Origin: CAUZIZ01 sp965219855
Lineage (GTDB): Bacteria; Acidobacteriota; UBA6911; RPQK01; JAJDTT01
DNA length: 64,000 nt
Reading direction: 5' to 3'
NCBI GenBank assembly: GCA_965219855.1
Contig: CBDCOR010000021.1
Span: forward strand, 186,001-250,000
Shown here: one piece after another, positions 46,551 through 55,418 of the stretch
Numbering within the stretch: position 1 is the stretch's first letter
Layout: the number at the start of each line of letters is the position of its first letter
Made by a program: the position numbers and the translations under genes
Notes under the pieces: generated by a model
Seen by the model: the letters and a program-made list of their open reading frames with translations, nothing else
Databases searched by the model: none
What the model was told of the DNA's origin: nothing

Positions 46551-46835
46551 ATGTTCAACTTCAGCGCCAATCACCTGGCCTTGATCCAGCGCATGGAATT
46601 CCGCTCCTGTGTTGTCTTCCTCATGAAAGACCACTACACCAACCGCCTCTATCGGCTCTATGACTTCAGCAAATCCCAGATCATCCGCCACGACGGTTTT
46701 TACTGCGTGGCCGGGAAAGTCAACAGCGCCGACAAGCTTTATCTGGTGATCGAATCGGTCAAGAGGGATGCCAAACACTCGTGGGATTCCCAGGCTCCAG
46801 CTCCCCCAGAGTGCGCAGGAGGCAAACCCCTATGA
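46551..46835 (+). CDS. Hypothetical 94-residue passenger protein
   Basis: Starts MFNFSANHLALIQRMEFRSC and continues with aromatic-rich VFLMKDHYTNRLYRLYDFSK. Inside the IS21 element between istB and the right end. No family recognised, and no strong Shine-Dalgarno. Composition is protein-like for the first 75 residues. It may be a passenger gene or a leftover. Confidence 0.4.
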   Translation: MFNFSANHLALIQRMEFRSCVVFLMKDHYTNRLYRLYDFSKSQIIRHDGFYCVAGKVNSADKLYLVIESVKRDAKHSWDSQAPAPPECAGGKPL

Positions 46836-46982
46836 GACCTTGATCAGCTTCGTTCCCCCAGCCAACCATACCCGTCTTTTCTTTTTTCGGATGCCCGTCC
46901 GCCACCTACCGGTGTGTCGACTTCTCACGCTGGGGTACTTTCAAACCGTTGGCTTTGGTTCCCTTCCTGACCGGTGCTAACA

Positions 46983-47822
46983 AATCTGTTTCGGAACAGA
47001 GAAACGCGACCGGTGGCGTCCGTCTTACGTCATGTCCTGCAACAGAAATGTGAGTTCAAGGGTATTTCCGTTCCTGTCATCGATGATCTCGCGCCCAAGA
47101 GACCCGATCTTGAGGGTGGATGGGAACCGATGCTGGGTCACCAGCTTCCCTCATTGCCACCGGTGGAATCTTTCTGGAATGTCCTGCCAGAGTTTTTTGC
47201 GTGGCTGCTAGAAGACATTGTGCCTCCTGCACCTGCTGCTTACGCACTCGCCGGTGGCGAGACGGTGATCCGCACCCGTTCGGTGCGGCTTCCTGCTGCG
47301 AACGTCGCGCAATCCTCGCTTGAGGTGGTCCGCTTTGCTGCTGCAAACCGGCTCTGTGTTGATCTGGATTACCAAGGAACAAGGCGCCGGATTGAGCCTT
47401 ACTCGCTGCGTCGAACACGCGATGGCAACATCATCCTTCATGCTTGGAACATCGATAGGAATGACCCTCGGAGTTACCGGGTTGATCGCATTCAAGGCGC
47501 AGAGGCAACCAACCAGACTTTTGCCCCGCGCTATCAGGTTGAGCTGATACCAGGCGGTTCCCAGGCCATCCCACCGACCGCGCGCTCCACCGGCTCTGAT
47601 GTCACGAGAACAAGCCCGAGGAGATCGACTTCAATTCGCCGAGCCGCGACGCGTGGTCGATCCAAGTCCATGTTGGACGGGCCAACCTATGTTTATGAGT
47701 GTGGGCTGTGCGGTAAGAAGTTCCGGCGCAAGACGCAAACGAGCAGGCTCAACCCACATAAAATGCCGGACGGATACCCGTGTTCGGGGCGCACGGCACT
47801 CTGGGTCGACACGCAGGATTAG
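46983..47822 (+). pseudogene. AbiEii toxin C-terminal part fused to a WYL domain and zinc finger
   Basis: The frame continues from 43467: NLFRNRETRPVASVLRHVLQ and VESFWNVLPEFFAWL complete the AbiEii fold. A WYL-type domain follows: LEVVRFAAANRLCVDLDYQG, RRIEPYSLRRTRDGNIILHA, then DPRSYRVDRIQGAE. The last 60 residues hold YVYECGLCGKKFRR with HKMPDGYPC, a C2HC-like zinc finger. WYL domains sense nucleic acid or nucleotide ligands in many defence regulators. As it stands this part has no start of its own except chance codons. Confidence 0.75.
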
Positions 47823-48318
47823 GGGAGTTGGAATGCTCTGGCGGCTAATCTTTCCCTGATTCTCTCAGGATTTCGACAACCCAGTTCGCGGATTCCAATA
47901 GGTCCTCCAGCTGTGTTTCTCTCCGGATGATATGCCCAGCAGGCTTTGGGATCTAGACCCAGAAACTGCTGAGGGTATGATCGGGGAGAATAGTACGAAA
48001 AATGGACTTGTCGGGAAATCCGCAGATGGATAGCTAGCTGGACCATGGCTCTGGTTTCGGACCAGAACCCGATCAAGGTTTCCGTCGCTGTCTGATATAC
48101 GGATGCCTCCTTGAGAGAGATTGTTGAGCCGAGATATGGCGATCCATGGACGTGCACTCACAAGGCGGAGGGGGTATTGGGGCGAACTCGTCCAGATCCC
48201 CACGTCTCCGATAAAAGCTGCCGCAGGATCACCGAAGCCTCGTAGCCCTCCACCCGAGCTTGAGACGGCTGTGAGTCCAAAGCCAGTGCCACGATTCTGA
48301 ACGTGTAGCGCCTCATTA
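47823..48318. other. Nearly 500 bp without a supportable gene
   Basis: Two overlapping minus-strand frames of 112 codons exist but neither shows family motifs or a Shine-Dalgarno. The stretch lies between two gene fragments and is probably degraded sequence. Confidence 0.4.
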
Positions 48319-48609
48319 ATGGAGTTGGATCGGTTCTGGCTACTTCCGTCCGAGGAAGTATTGGGCAGTCGACATCACGACCATGGGGACACCTTAAAGG
48401 CAAGCAAACCGGTGCTCCTGTTTGAAAAGGAGTCTGTGTCGAGTACACCCACCCGAAGCTACGATGTTGCCCTCGACGGCCAGCGCTTCCTGATAGTTTC
48501 CACGAATGTGGCCCAGGATCAGGCGATGTGGCGGGAGTACTTCGGCGAGACTCTGAACATCGTCCTCAACTGGGCTGAGGAACTCAAGAAGAAAAATACC
48601 GACCGATAA
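48319..48609 (+). pseudogene. C-terminal fragment of a PD40/TolB-like beta-propeller protein
   Basis: SYDVALDGQRFLIVSTN followed by NIVLNWAEELKKKN is the classical ending of WD40-like PD40 proteins, often fused to Ser/Thr kinases in Acidobacteria (SYDVSPDGQRFL ... VVLNWFEELK). Only the last 60-70 residues are present. The preceding DNA is unrelated. Confidence 0.7.
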
Positions 48610-48711
48610 CTGCGCATATCTTTATCCTGTCGTATATTCATGGTTCAAGGTTCCAGAACTCCATGGCTGTGTGGTTTATCTGCCTAGAGTCAAGTGGATA
48701 AGTAGATTCGA

Positions 48712-49179
48712 ATGAATAACGTCGCAGATACCGTTAGGCATAAGGTGCTAATTGACCGCACCACCCGCGCTGTGATGCGCGATGGGGTGGAGCTTGCAAT
48801 GGTGATTGTTCGACCTGATGCCCCCGGACGGTTTCCCGCCATCATGTCCTATAACGCCTACCGCACGCTCACTGCAGTCAAGTCGGATTACTCGGAAACC
48901 GAGTACAACCATCGCTGGGACGGACCGAGCTATTTTGCCGAGCGAGGCTATGCGATTGTTTATTTCGACGTTAGAGGCACCGGTAATTCTGGCGGTTCGA
49001 CGCAGGACATTTATTCCCAAGAGGAACAGCGCGATGCTTACGAAATGGTCGAATGGCTCGCCCGCCAGCCGTGGTGCGACCAAAATGTGGGCATGTGGGG
49101 AATGTCCTTGGTTGAAGGCAAGTTTTGTCCCATCCGGGAACCAGGAACCCACAGCCTGGTCCTGTCGACTGGGGAATAG
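48712..49179 (+). pseudogene. N-terminal fragment of a CocE/NonD-family hydrolase
   Basis: Residues 1-134 match the X-Pro dipeptidyl-peptidase/CocE alpha/beta hydrolase family: VELAMVIVRPDAPGRFPAIM, YAIVYFDVRGTGNSGGSTQD, QPWCDQNVGMWGMS. The break falls right at the nucleophile elbow (GMWGMS would continue YGG); then unrelated residues and a stop at 49179. Asp and His of the triad are absent, so it is inactive. Confidence 0.85.
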
Positions 49180-49290
49180 CCGTTCAGGCTCACCAGCGCC
49201 GTCGACCGCCGTTGAGAACAGACTTCGAATCCCTAACCTATTCGAGTTAAAAACCAGGGTCGCGTCCTTCGATTCGAAACGACAACCGAC

Positions 49291-50472
49291 CTATTGAGTG
49301 AGCTGGCGCAGTTGCTCGCCCAGTTGGGGAATCGCTGCCAACGGAACGACACTGATTCCCTCTTCGACCGGGTAGGAGTACTGGCCTGGATAAACCAACC
49401 ACACATGTCGGAGTGCCAGATCCCGAGCAGCGATTCGAACTGATCGTGTGACGCGAGGACGCTCGCTGTACTTCACCTCAATGCCAAAACGCCGTCCCCG
49501 ATGCCCGAAAATGAGATCGATCTCAGCTCCCTGGTAGGTCGCCCAGAAGTGTGCCGTCTGCGGTCGTAGAATCAGTAACAACTGCTCCAGAACAAAGCCC
49601 TCCCAGGAGGCACCGACCTTGGGATGGGCCGCCAGCGAATCGTAATCCGGAAGCGACAGAAGATTGTGCAGGAGCCCGGAGTCCCGCAGGTAGACCTTGG
49701 GCGCCTTCACTTGGCGTTTGGATAGATTCTCGTGCCAGGGCGGCAGTTGGCGGACCATATAGGTACCCGTGAGCAGGTCCAGGTAGCTTCGGACGGTCTT
49801 GTCGGTTACCCCCAGAGACCGACCCAGCTCAGATGCATTCCAGGTCTGTCCATGGTAGTGAGCCAGCATGGTCCAGAACCGCTTCATCGTAGTCGACGGG
49901 ATTGAGAATCCCAGCTGCGGGATGTCCCGCTCAAGGAAGGTGCGGACAAAGCCGTCCCGCCAAACGAAGCTGTCCTCGTCGCTGTCGGCCAGGAAGGAAA
50001 GGGGAAATCCGCCCCGTACCCAGAGCGGGGTCGCCGAGGAGAGCCCCGTTTCTAGAATGCCGAATCCCCCCAGGTCGACAAATTCTACGCGACCTGCGAG
50101 TGACTCGGAGACGCTGCGAACCAACTCTGGAGCAGCACTTCCAAGAATCAGGAAGCGGCGGACAGAGGGTTCTCGATCGACCAGCACGCGCAACACGTTG
50201 AATAGCGCGGGCATGCGCTGGATCTCGTCGATGATGACGAGACCCTCAGTGGCAGCGAGTGCCAGTTCCGGATTCTGGAGCCGTGCCCTGTCCTGATCCG
50301 ATTCGAGATCAAAACGGGTATCCCCGCCGTTCTGGCGCGCAACCATGCCAGCAAGAGTCGTCTTACCACACTGCCTGGGGCCGAGGAGAGCCGTAACCGG
50401 CGAACGTCTGATTGCGGTATTTATTCGGTTGACGTAGTCGGGGCGAGGGATCATCAACTGGCATTCTATCAT
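49291..50472 (-). CDS. AAA ATPase with DUF4143 domain
   Basis: 393 residues; ATG 50454 is an alternative start. Walker A LLGPRQCGKTTLAGMVARQ near residue 30 and Walker B GLVIIDEIQRMPALFNVLRV near 83. The C-terminal DUF4143 region includes a winged helix (WNASELGRSLGVTDKTVRSY near 215) and a restriction-endonuclease-like core GAEIDLIFGHRGRRFGIEVK near 325 (D-x-n-ExK pattern). Function is unknown; such genes are frequent in accessory regions and suspected in toxin or defence roles. Confidence 0.92.
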   Translation of the reverse strand: MIECQLMIPRPDYVNRINTAIRRSPVTALLGPRQCGKTTLAGMVARQNGGDTRFDLESDQDRARLQNPELALAATEGLVIIDEIQRMPALFNVLRVLVDREPSVRRFLILGSAAPELVRSVSESLAGRVEFVDLGGFGILETGLSSATPLWVRGGFPLSFLADSDEDSFVWRDGFVRTFLERDIPQLGFSIPSTTMKRFWTMLAHYHGQTWNASELGRSLGVTDKTVRSYLDLLTGTYMVRQLPPWHENLSKRQVKAPKVYLRDSGLLHNLLSLPDYDSLAAHPKVGASWEGFVLEQLLLILRPQTAHFWATYQGAEIDLIFGHRGRRFGIEVKYSERPRVTRSVRIAARDLALRHVWLVYPGQYSYPVEEGISVVPLAAIPQLGEQLRQLTQ

Positions 50473-50595
50473 GAATAATCGGAGTTCCGGTCCGAATATT
50501 CAATCCATTATAATGAGCTATTCTACTCTAAGTGCGGAAGCCGCCGCTCGATTTCGATCAAATCGGACGCTGTCTGTAAGATCCGGTACCGACTA

Positions 50596-50660
50596 TCACA
50601 GCTCACTGCTACTCACTGCTCACAGCTGACTGCTCACTCCTCCTACTGCTCACCGCTGTC
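50596..50660. repeat. Low-complexity CTCACTGCT-type repeats
   Basis: Irregular copies of (C)TCACTGCT and CACAGCTGACTGCTCACTCC fill this short stretch before the TMTC-like gene. The rest of 50473-50696 holds no gene; it should include the promoters of the two diverging genes. Confidence 0.6.
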
Positions 50661-50696
50661 CTCGGCTTCCGAAATGAATCATAATGGGACTCCTTC

Positions 50697-52130
50697 GTGA
50701 CTTCAGAGGGTGCAGTTTCAGCAAACCTCGATTCTGCTTCGGAATCGGCTCCCCGAACCGCCTTCGGGTTGACGGGCTGGGTGATTTGCGCCGTTCTGGT
50801 TGTGACTACGGGGCTCATCTACTGGAATTCCTTTCCCGGAGCTTTCCACTACGACGATTACCCTCTGATGCTCGAGAACCCATACGTTACTGAGACCTTT
50901 CCTCTCACGGCCTTTCTGGATCACTATGGCGGTCGTCCACTGACGCTCTGGACGATGCACCAAATCTATCTGCTCTTCGGAGCAGACGCCGGATGCTACC
51001 ACCTGCTCAGCGTCCTTCTTCATGCCCTGTCGGCCACTCTTTTGTTCATCTTGACCCTTCGCCTGTTCGGCCGCTTGGACCTCTCCTTCGTCGCGGCGCT
51101 GCTGTTTGCTCTTCATCCCCTCCAGAGCCAGACGGTCAACTACATCTGGTCACAATCCGTCCTCTTGATGTCCTGCTGCTCGCTAGCCGCGATGATTCTG
51201 GCCAGACGACGCCCCTGGGCAGGATTGCTCCTTTTCCAGCTCGCCATCTGGAGTCGCGCCGACGCACTGGCGATGACGCCGTTTCTGATCGGGCTCAATC
51301 CTTCGCGGTGGCACCTATGGACAGCGGGGGCGGTCATCAACTTCGCTGCGCTGGTCTACTCGATGGCGAGCTATTCCCCCACCGAGGTTGCCTGGAATCA
51401 TCCGGACGCAGCCGGCTATTGGATGGCGCAGCCCGTCGTGTTCTGGAAGTCCCTGGGCCTGATGTTCTGGCCTCTATCGCTCAACCTGGATCATGATATT
51501 GGACCACCCGATAGGGAGACAGTCATCCTCACAGCCGCCGCACTCGTCGGAATCTGCACCCTGGCTTACTGGTGGAGGCGCAAGCGTTCCCTTGAGGTGC
51601 TGGGATTCTTCTGGATTCTGGTGGTTTACGCTCCCTCCTGGATCATCCCCAACTCGGACCTGTTCAGTGAAAGCCGTCTTTACCTGCCTTTTGCTGGCTT
51701 TTCTCTGGCGGCGAGCTCGTTCCTGCTGGGGAGAGGCGACCTGAAGTCCTGGTGTTGGCGCGCCTGGGGCGTGACGCTCCTGCTAACACTGTTGACGGTT
51801 CCGCTGACGCTAGCCCGAAACGAGGTCTGGAAGGATGAGGTCACGCTCTGGGGAGACGCTGCTTTCAAGAGCCCCAACAAAGCGCGGGTTCACTACAACC
51901 TGGGGGCTGCCCTTGCGCGAGGCGGCGCTCTGGATAAGGCCGAGGCCAGTTTCAGCAGAGCTCTCGAGGTGAGCCCGAATGATGATTTCGCCTACGCCGG
52001 ACTGGCCTATTGTGCGGAAAGGCGTCGAGATCTGATTAAGGCCCGTGAGCTCTACCGCGAAGCCCTGCGCCTGAATCCTGAGAACGACTACGCTAGGCGG
52101 GGAGCGGAACGACTAGGATCTAACCACTAG
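50697..52130 (+). CDS. TMTC-like multi-pass membrane protein with C-terminal TPR
   Basis: 477 residues from GTG 50697. About ten transmembrane segments. The first luminal loop has FHYDDYPLMLENPYV near residue 51, the acidic D-D motif typical of GT-C glycosyltransferases and TMTC/DUF1736 proteins. The last 80 residues (RVHYNLGAALARGGALDKAE, FAYAGLAYCAERRRDLIKAR) are two to three TPRs. It may be a lipid-linked mannosyl- or glycosyltransferase of the GT-C fold; the substrate is unknown. A small membrane protein gene follows 10 bp later. Confidence 0.82.
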   Translation: MTSEGAVSANLDSASESAPRTAFGLTGWVICAVLVVTTGLIYWNSFPGAFHYDDYPLMLENPYVTETFPLTAFLDHYGGRPLTLWTMHQIYLLFGADAGCYHLLSVLLHALSATLLFILTLRLFGRLDLSFVAALLFALHPLQSQTVNYIWSQSVLLMSCCSLAAMILARRRPWAGLLLFQLAIWSRADALAMTPFLIGLNPSRWHLWTAGAVINFAALVYSMASYSPTEVAWNHPDAAGYWMAQPVVFWKSLGLMFWPLSLNLDHDIGPPDRETVILTAAALVGICTLAYWWRRKRSLEVLGFFWILVVYAPSWIIPNSDLFSESRLYLPFAGFSLAASSFLLGRGDLKSWCWRAWGVTLLLTLLTVPLTLARNEVWKDEVTLWGDAAFKSPNKARVHYNLGAALARGGALDKAEASFSRALEVSPNDDFAYAGLAYCAERRRDLIKARELYREALRLNPENDYARRGAERLGSNH

Positions 52131-52140
52131 CTGCGAGCGG

Positions 52141-52566
52141 ATGGGAAACGCCGGCGCTCGGGGTGTCCACCAGATGGGGCGGGATATCGACCTCCTCCGG
52201 AACCCCGGAGATTCGCGTCTGGCAAAGGCGGTCAACCGTGGTTTCTACGTGCTATTGGGCTTCGGCATGATCCTCGTGATCGGCACCGGGCTGGCGCTGA
52301 TGACCGACTTCACCGGCTTCCTGGGCCAGTTTCACGGCGGGATGCAATCCATCTCGAGGTTCCTGGATCAGTCGCTCCATTGGATGATACTGGGGACGAC
52401 GGTCGTCGTCATCCTCCTGGTCTTTGCGCTGAGTCTCTTCCACGATCCGCTGCTCGATCCACTGGGAATAGAGCACCGGCAGAATCTTGGAGTGGCGGGC
52501 CTAGTGGTTGTACTCTGTGTGGTAGTGGTGGGAATCCACTTCGCCCGGAGAAGGTCCAGAACATGA
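52141..52566 (+). CDS. Small three-helix membrane protein
   Basis: 141 residues, with three predicted membrane segments: FYVLLGFGMILVIGTGLALM near 38-57, HWMILGTTVVVILLVFALSL near 80-100 and AGLVVVLCVVVVGIHFARR near 117-135. No family recognised. Lies 10 bp after the TMTC-like gene and overlaps the next small frame (ATGA), so the three look like one operon. Confidence 0.65.
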   Translation: MGNAGARGVHQMGRDIDLLRNPGDSRLAKAVNRGFYVLLGFGMILVIGTGLALMTDFTGFLGQFHGGMQSISRFLDQSLHWMILGTTVVVILLVFALSLFHDPLLDPLGIEHRQNLGVAGLVVVLCVVVVGIHFARRRSRT

Positions 52567-52721
52567 GGGGTAGCGATACAGACAACAGAGCTGAAGGCAA
52601 GCAGGATCCCAAGGACAATGCAAAGCGAAAGCCAACGGAAAAAGCCCGTGCCGCGCACCTGATCCGCCAGCCCAACCCCCCACGCAGATCAGTTTCGAGC
52701 GGACGGAAAGGCAGGAAATAG
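52563..52721 (+). CDS. Small basic 52-residue protein, coupled to the membrane protein
   Basis: ATG 52563 overlaps the upstream stop (ATGA). The product (MRGSDTDNRAEGKQDPKDNA ... SSGRKGRK) is highly charged, probably disordered, with no hydrophobic part. Stop-start overlap is the main support; it may be a nucleic-acid-binding or accessory peptide, or not expressed. Confidence 0.4.
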   Translation: MRGSDTDNRAEGKQDPKDNAKRKPTEKARAAHLIRQPNPPRRSVSSGRKGRK

Positions 52722-52886
52722 GTCCCAGTTAGCCCCGGTCTCCGAGAAAGGAAATCTTGCTTGTCTGGCAAGGCGCGTCGAACTTTACAACCCTTCCTCA
52801 TGGTTTGAACTCCGGTGCTTGTGATCCTGAGCTTCCTCGCATACTTTATCTTTTAACGTGAGGGTTTCTTCAAGGAGGAGGAGACG

Positions 52887-54433
52887 ATGTGCCCAGACGA
52901 ACTTCCGGCGAACCGGACAACTGATTATCGAAGTGGTGCTTTTCCCCTGATTTGGCTGATTCTCCTGACCCTTACGGCGATGCTCTCCGAGTCCGCCTGG
53001 GGCGCCTCGCCGGCGTTTCTGGAGATCGGCAAGACCCGCCAGCTCTTCGTCGACGCCTACATCATCCAGAGTCTGACGGACGCCCGCCAGGTCCTGAACC
53101 AGGCGCAGAAGCACCCCGAGAGTCCGGCCCTCAAGCAGGACCGTCCCTGGGAGGGCAACCTGATCCAGACGGGAGCAGTGCTCTACGACGGTGACGCCAA
53201 GCTATTCAAGATGTGGTACTACACCGGCCAGTACTTTGCCCGTCTCACCCCGAACGGGCCGGTCACGGAAACGGTCGAGGGCAGCAGGAGGCGAGCTTAT
53301 GCCTTCTCCCGAGACGGGGTCCACTGGGAGAAGCCCAATCTGGGACGGGTCGAATTCCAGGGATCGCGCGACAACAACCTGCTCCCCGAAGAGAGCCCGC
53401 CGCCGTTCTACTGGGACCCTCACGAGACCGATCCGGCCAAGCGATTCAAGGGCCTGGTCTGGACCGACGACGTCTACGCCCCAATGACGATGGACCTTTA
53501 CTACTCCCCCAATGGGTTCGACTGGACGCCCTACGAAGGGAATCCCGTCATCGACACCAGCCCCCGGACCGGCCGTTGGGGACCGACCGTCTTCATGGGC
53601 TGGGACCCCATCCGGAAGATCTATGCCGTCCACATGGAGAGCTGTCTTCACAGGCGCTGTCCCCTGGGCAAGCGGGTGATCGGACGGGCCGAGACCCCGG
53701 ATGGCATCCATTGGAACGAGCCTCAGACCCTGATCGTGCCCGACGAAAAAGACTATCCCGACACCGAGTTCTACGCCATGGCGCCTTCACCCACGCGGAT
53801 CTGTACCTGGGACTGATATCGATCTATCGGACCACCAACATGCGGCACTACCCCGAGCTCATCTACAGCCGCGACGGCATCTTCTACCACAGGGAGTATC
53901 GGGAGCCCTTCTTCGACAACGGGCAGTACTTCGGGGATTTCGACGACACCAGCATCTACATCTTCGCCGCCCCGATCGTCTATGAGGGCAGGGTGTGGAT
54001 CTACTACATCGGATCCAATTGGCGAAGCCCCGAGCAATTGCATGAAAAGGGAGAAAAAGCGCGTCGGGCGATCGGTTTGGCCACGCTACCGGTGGACAAT
54101 TTCGTGTCGATCGATGGAGGCAAGCTCCGCCCCGGCATCCTGGTCACTCGGCTGTTTTCCTTCGAGGGCGACGAACTGTATCTCAACATGGAGGGGCATG
54201 GGGTTTCCCCAGAACTCCGTGCTGCTTCCCCCAAGATCAAGGTAGAAGTCATCGGCCCCAACCACCGGCCGCTGGAGGGTCTGAAGTTGGAGGACGCCGA
54301 TCCCCTGACGAAGACGGGCCGGCATCGGGTCAGCTGGGGTGGGAAGAGCGATCTAAGCGAACTGGCCGGGACTCCCATCCAGCTGAAGATCTCGATCCAG
54401 AATGCCAAACTGTACTCATTTCAATTCGAATAA
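52887..54433 (+). CDS. Secreted beta-propeller (GH32/43-like) protein, frameshifted
   Basis: ATG 52887 sits behind GGAGGAGGAGACG. A signal segment (LIWLILLTLTAMLSESAWGA) is followed by LEIGKTRQLFVDAYIIQSL, the usual start of an uncharacterised family found with glycosidases in Planctomycetes and Acidobacteria. RRAYAFSRDGVHWEKPNLGR and MDLYYSPNGFDWTPYEGNPV are the repeated S-x-DG-x-W blade motifs of five-bladed glycosidase-like propellers. At about 53781-53785 one base is missing: frame 1 ends at 53814, while frame 2 continues THADLYLGLISIYRTTN to 54433. Whole length would be about 516 residues. The break may be a sequencing error. Confidence 0.78.
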
Positions 54434-54622
54434 GAGGAACAACATGGGAGCCATGAAGCCAGGCGAGCTACACAGTCTATTCACGCAAGCCTTCAATCGA
54501 ACAGGCGAATTTGGGTGCACGACAAGAAAGTGACGGGACGGCAAGTGTCTGCGGATTGACTTCAACGAGGGCCTCGACTTTGGCTTTCTCGGAGAGGCCG
54601 CTTGGTGCGTGTTGAGCCCCTC

Positions 54623-55220
54623 ACCCTTGCCCTTGCCTTCGCCTTCAAACCTGCCTTTGCCTTCTTCTTACCTTATCCAGGTTCCTTCCCGCCTATCCAA
54701 AAGCAATCTTGGTCCCGCGTTTCCCCAGCCGAGAGCGTTGTTAATAGACAATGGCAAGATCAAAAAACACTGGGGTACCTCCTCTGCAGTTCGAGCATCA
54801 GCGCTTCAAGGTCTACGAGTCGGCAGGCGTTTTCGTGACAGTGGCCCACGAGTTGATCAGCACCTTACCCCCGGGCAACGCGACACTCTCGGACCAGCTG
54901 CGTCGTGCTTCTATCTCAGTCTGTTTGAATATCGCCGAAGGGGCCGGCGAATTCCGGTCCAGAGAGAAGGCCCGCTTCTACAGAATTGCCAGGCGTTCTG
55001 CGACGGAGTGTGCAGCGATCCTCGACATTCTGCGGCGTTTGAATGCGGTTGCGGATAGGGATCTGAGCCCAGGGGAACAGATCCTGTTTGAAATCGTTTC
55101 TATGCTGACCGGGTTGATCAAGCGCCTGGATACAGGGAAGGGATGAGGCCAGGTCAAGGGGGAAGGCAAAGGCACAGGCACAGGCACAGGCACAGGCAAG
55201 TTTGAAGGCGAGGACAAGGG
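54623..55220. mobile_element. Four-helix-bundle gene between inverted low-complexity arms (IVS-like unit)
   Basis: Left arm CCCTTGCCCTTGCCTTCGCC plus TTCAAACCTGCC (54623-54662) is complementary to the right arm GGCAAGTTTGAAGGCGAGGA plus CAAGGG (about 55161-55220), which also contains four GGCACA repeats. The gene for a 23S-IVP-family protein lies between them. In 23S rRNA intervening sequences the same protein family is encoded inside a stem formed by inverted ends. Here the unit is intergenic. Confidence 0.5.
54751..55146 (+). CDS. Four-helix bundle protein (23S rRNA IVP / TIGR02436 family)
   Basis: 131 residues, all helical. Motifs are FKVYESAGVFVTVAHELIST near residue 19, ATLSDQLRRASISVCLNIAE then GAGEFRSREKARFYRIARRS near 44-80, and a C-terminal LTGLIKRLDTGK. 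The start ATG 54751 matches the typical family length of about 120-130. Such proteins resemble the avd accessory protein of retroelements and are encoded in rRNA intervening sequences. Cellular role unknown. Confidence 0.92.
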   Translation: MARSKNTGVPPLQFEHQRFKVYESAGVFVTVAHELISTLPPGNATLSDQLRRASISVCLNIAEGAGEFRSREKARFYRIARRSATECAAILDILRRLNAVADRDLSPGEQILFEIVSMLTGLIKRLDTGKG

Positions 55221-55418
55221 CTCAGGGAACTAGACAGGGACCCTGCGTGAGTGCCCCCTCGAGGATTGGCTTCGACTCATCTTTCTGGTCTGACAGTGAT
55301 TTGCTGTGTCAGAAGAGAGAAACGCAACCCTAGGCATTCTGCGGTCTACACCAACGTTATCACTTTCCTGTCGTGCACCCGGCGAATTTCTAAGGTCGGA
55401 CAGAACACCTATCCTTGG
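55147..55418. other. Intergenic stretch with the right inverted arm
   Basis: Besides the low-complexity arm ending at 55220 I see no gene or clear signal. The following gene is on the minus strand and ends at 55419. Confidence 0.4.

Larger units (their letters stand above)
43468..46982. mobile_element. Decayed IS21-family element with passenger genes, inserted in the AbiEii toxin
   Basis: Left end TGTTGACACCGGCG and right end (inverse) TGTTAGCACCGG are inverted repeats. Both continue inward to shared GGGAACCA and GGTTTGAAAGTACCC blocks. AATCTG flanks both ends (43462-43467 and 46983-46988), a 6-bp target duplication. Contents are a zinc-finger gene, istA, a broken istB and a small hypothetical gene, all on the plus strand. 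The broken istB means it probably cannot move by itself. Confidence 0.9.

Noticed and set aside
55161..55220. CRISPR-like array because of GGCACA repeats
   Set aside because: The repeats are hexamers with no spacers; low-complexity arm, not CRISPR.
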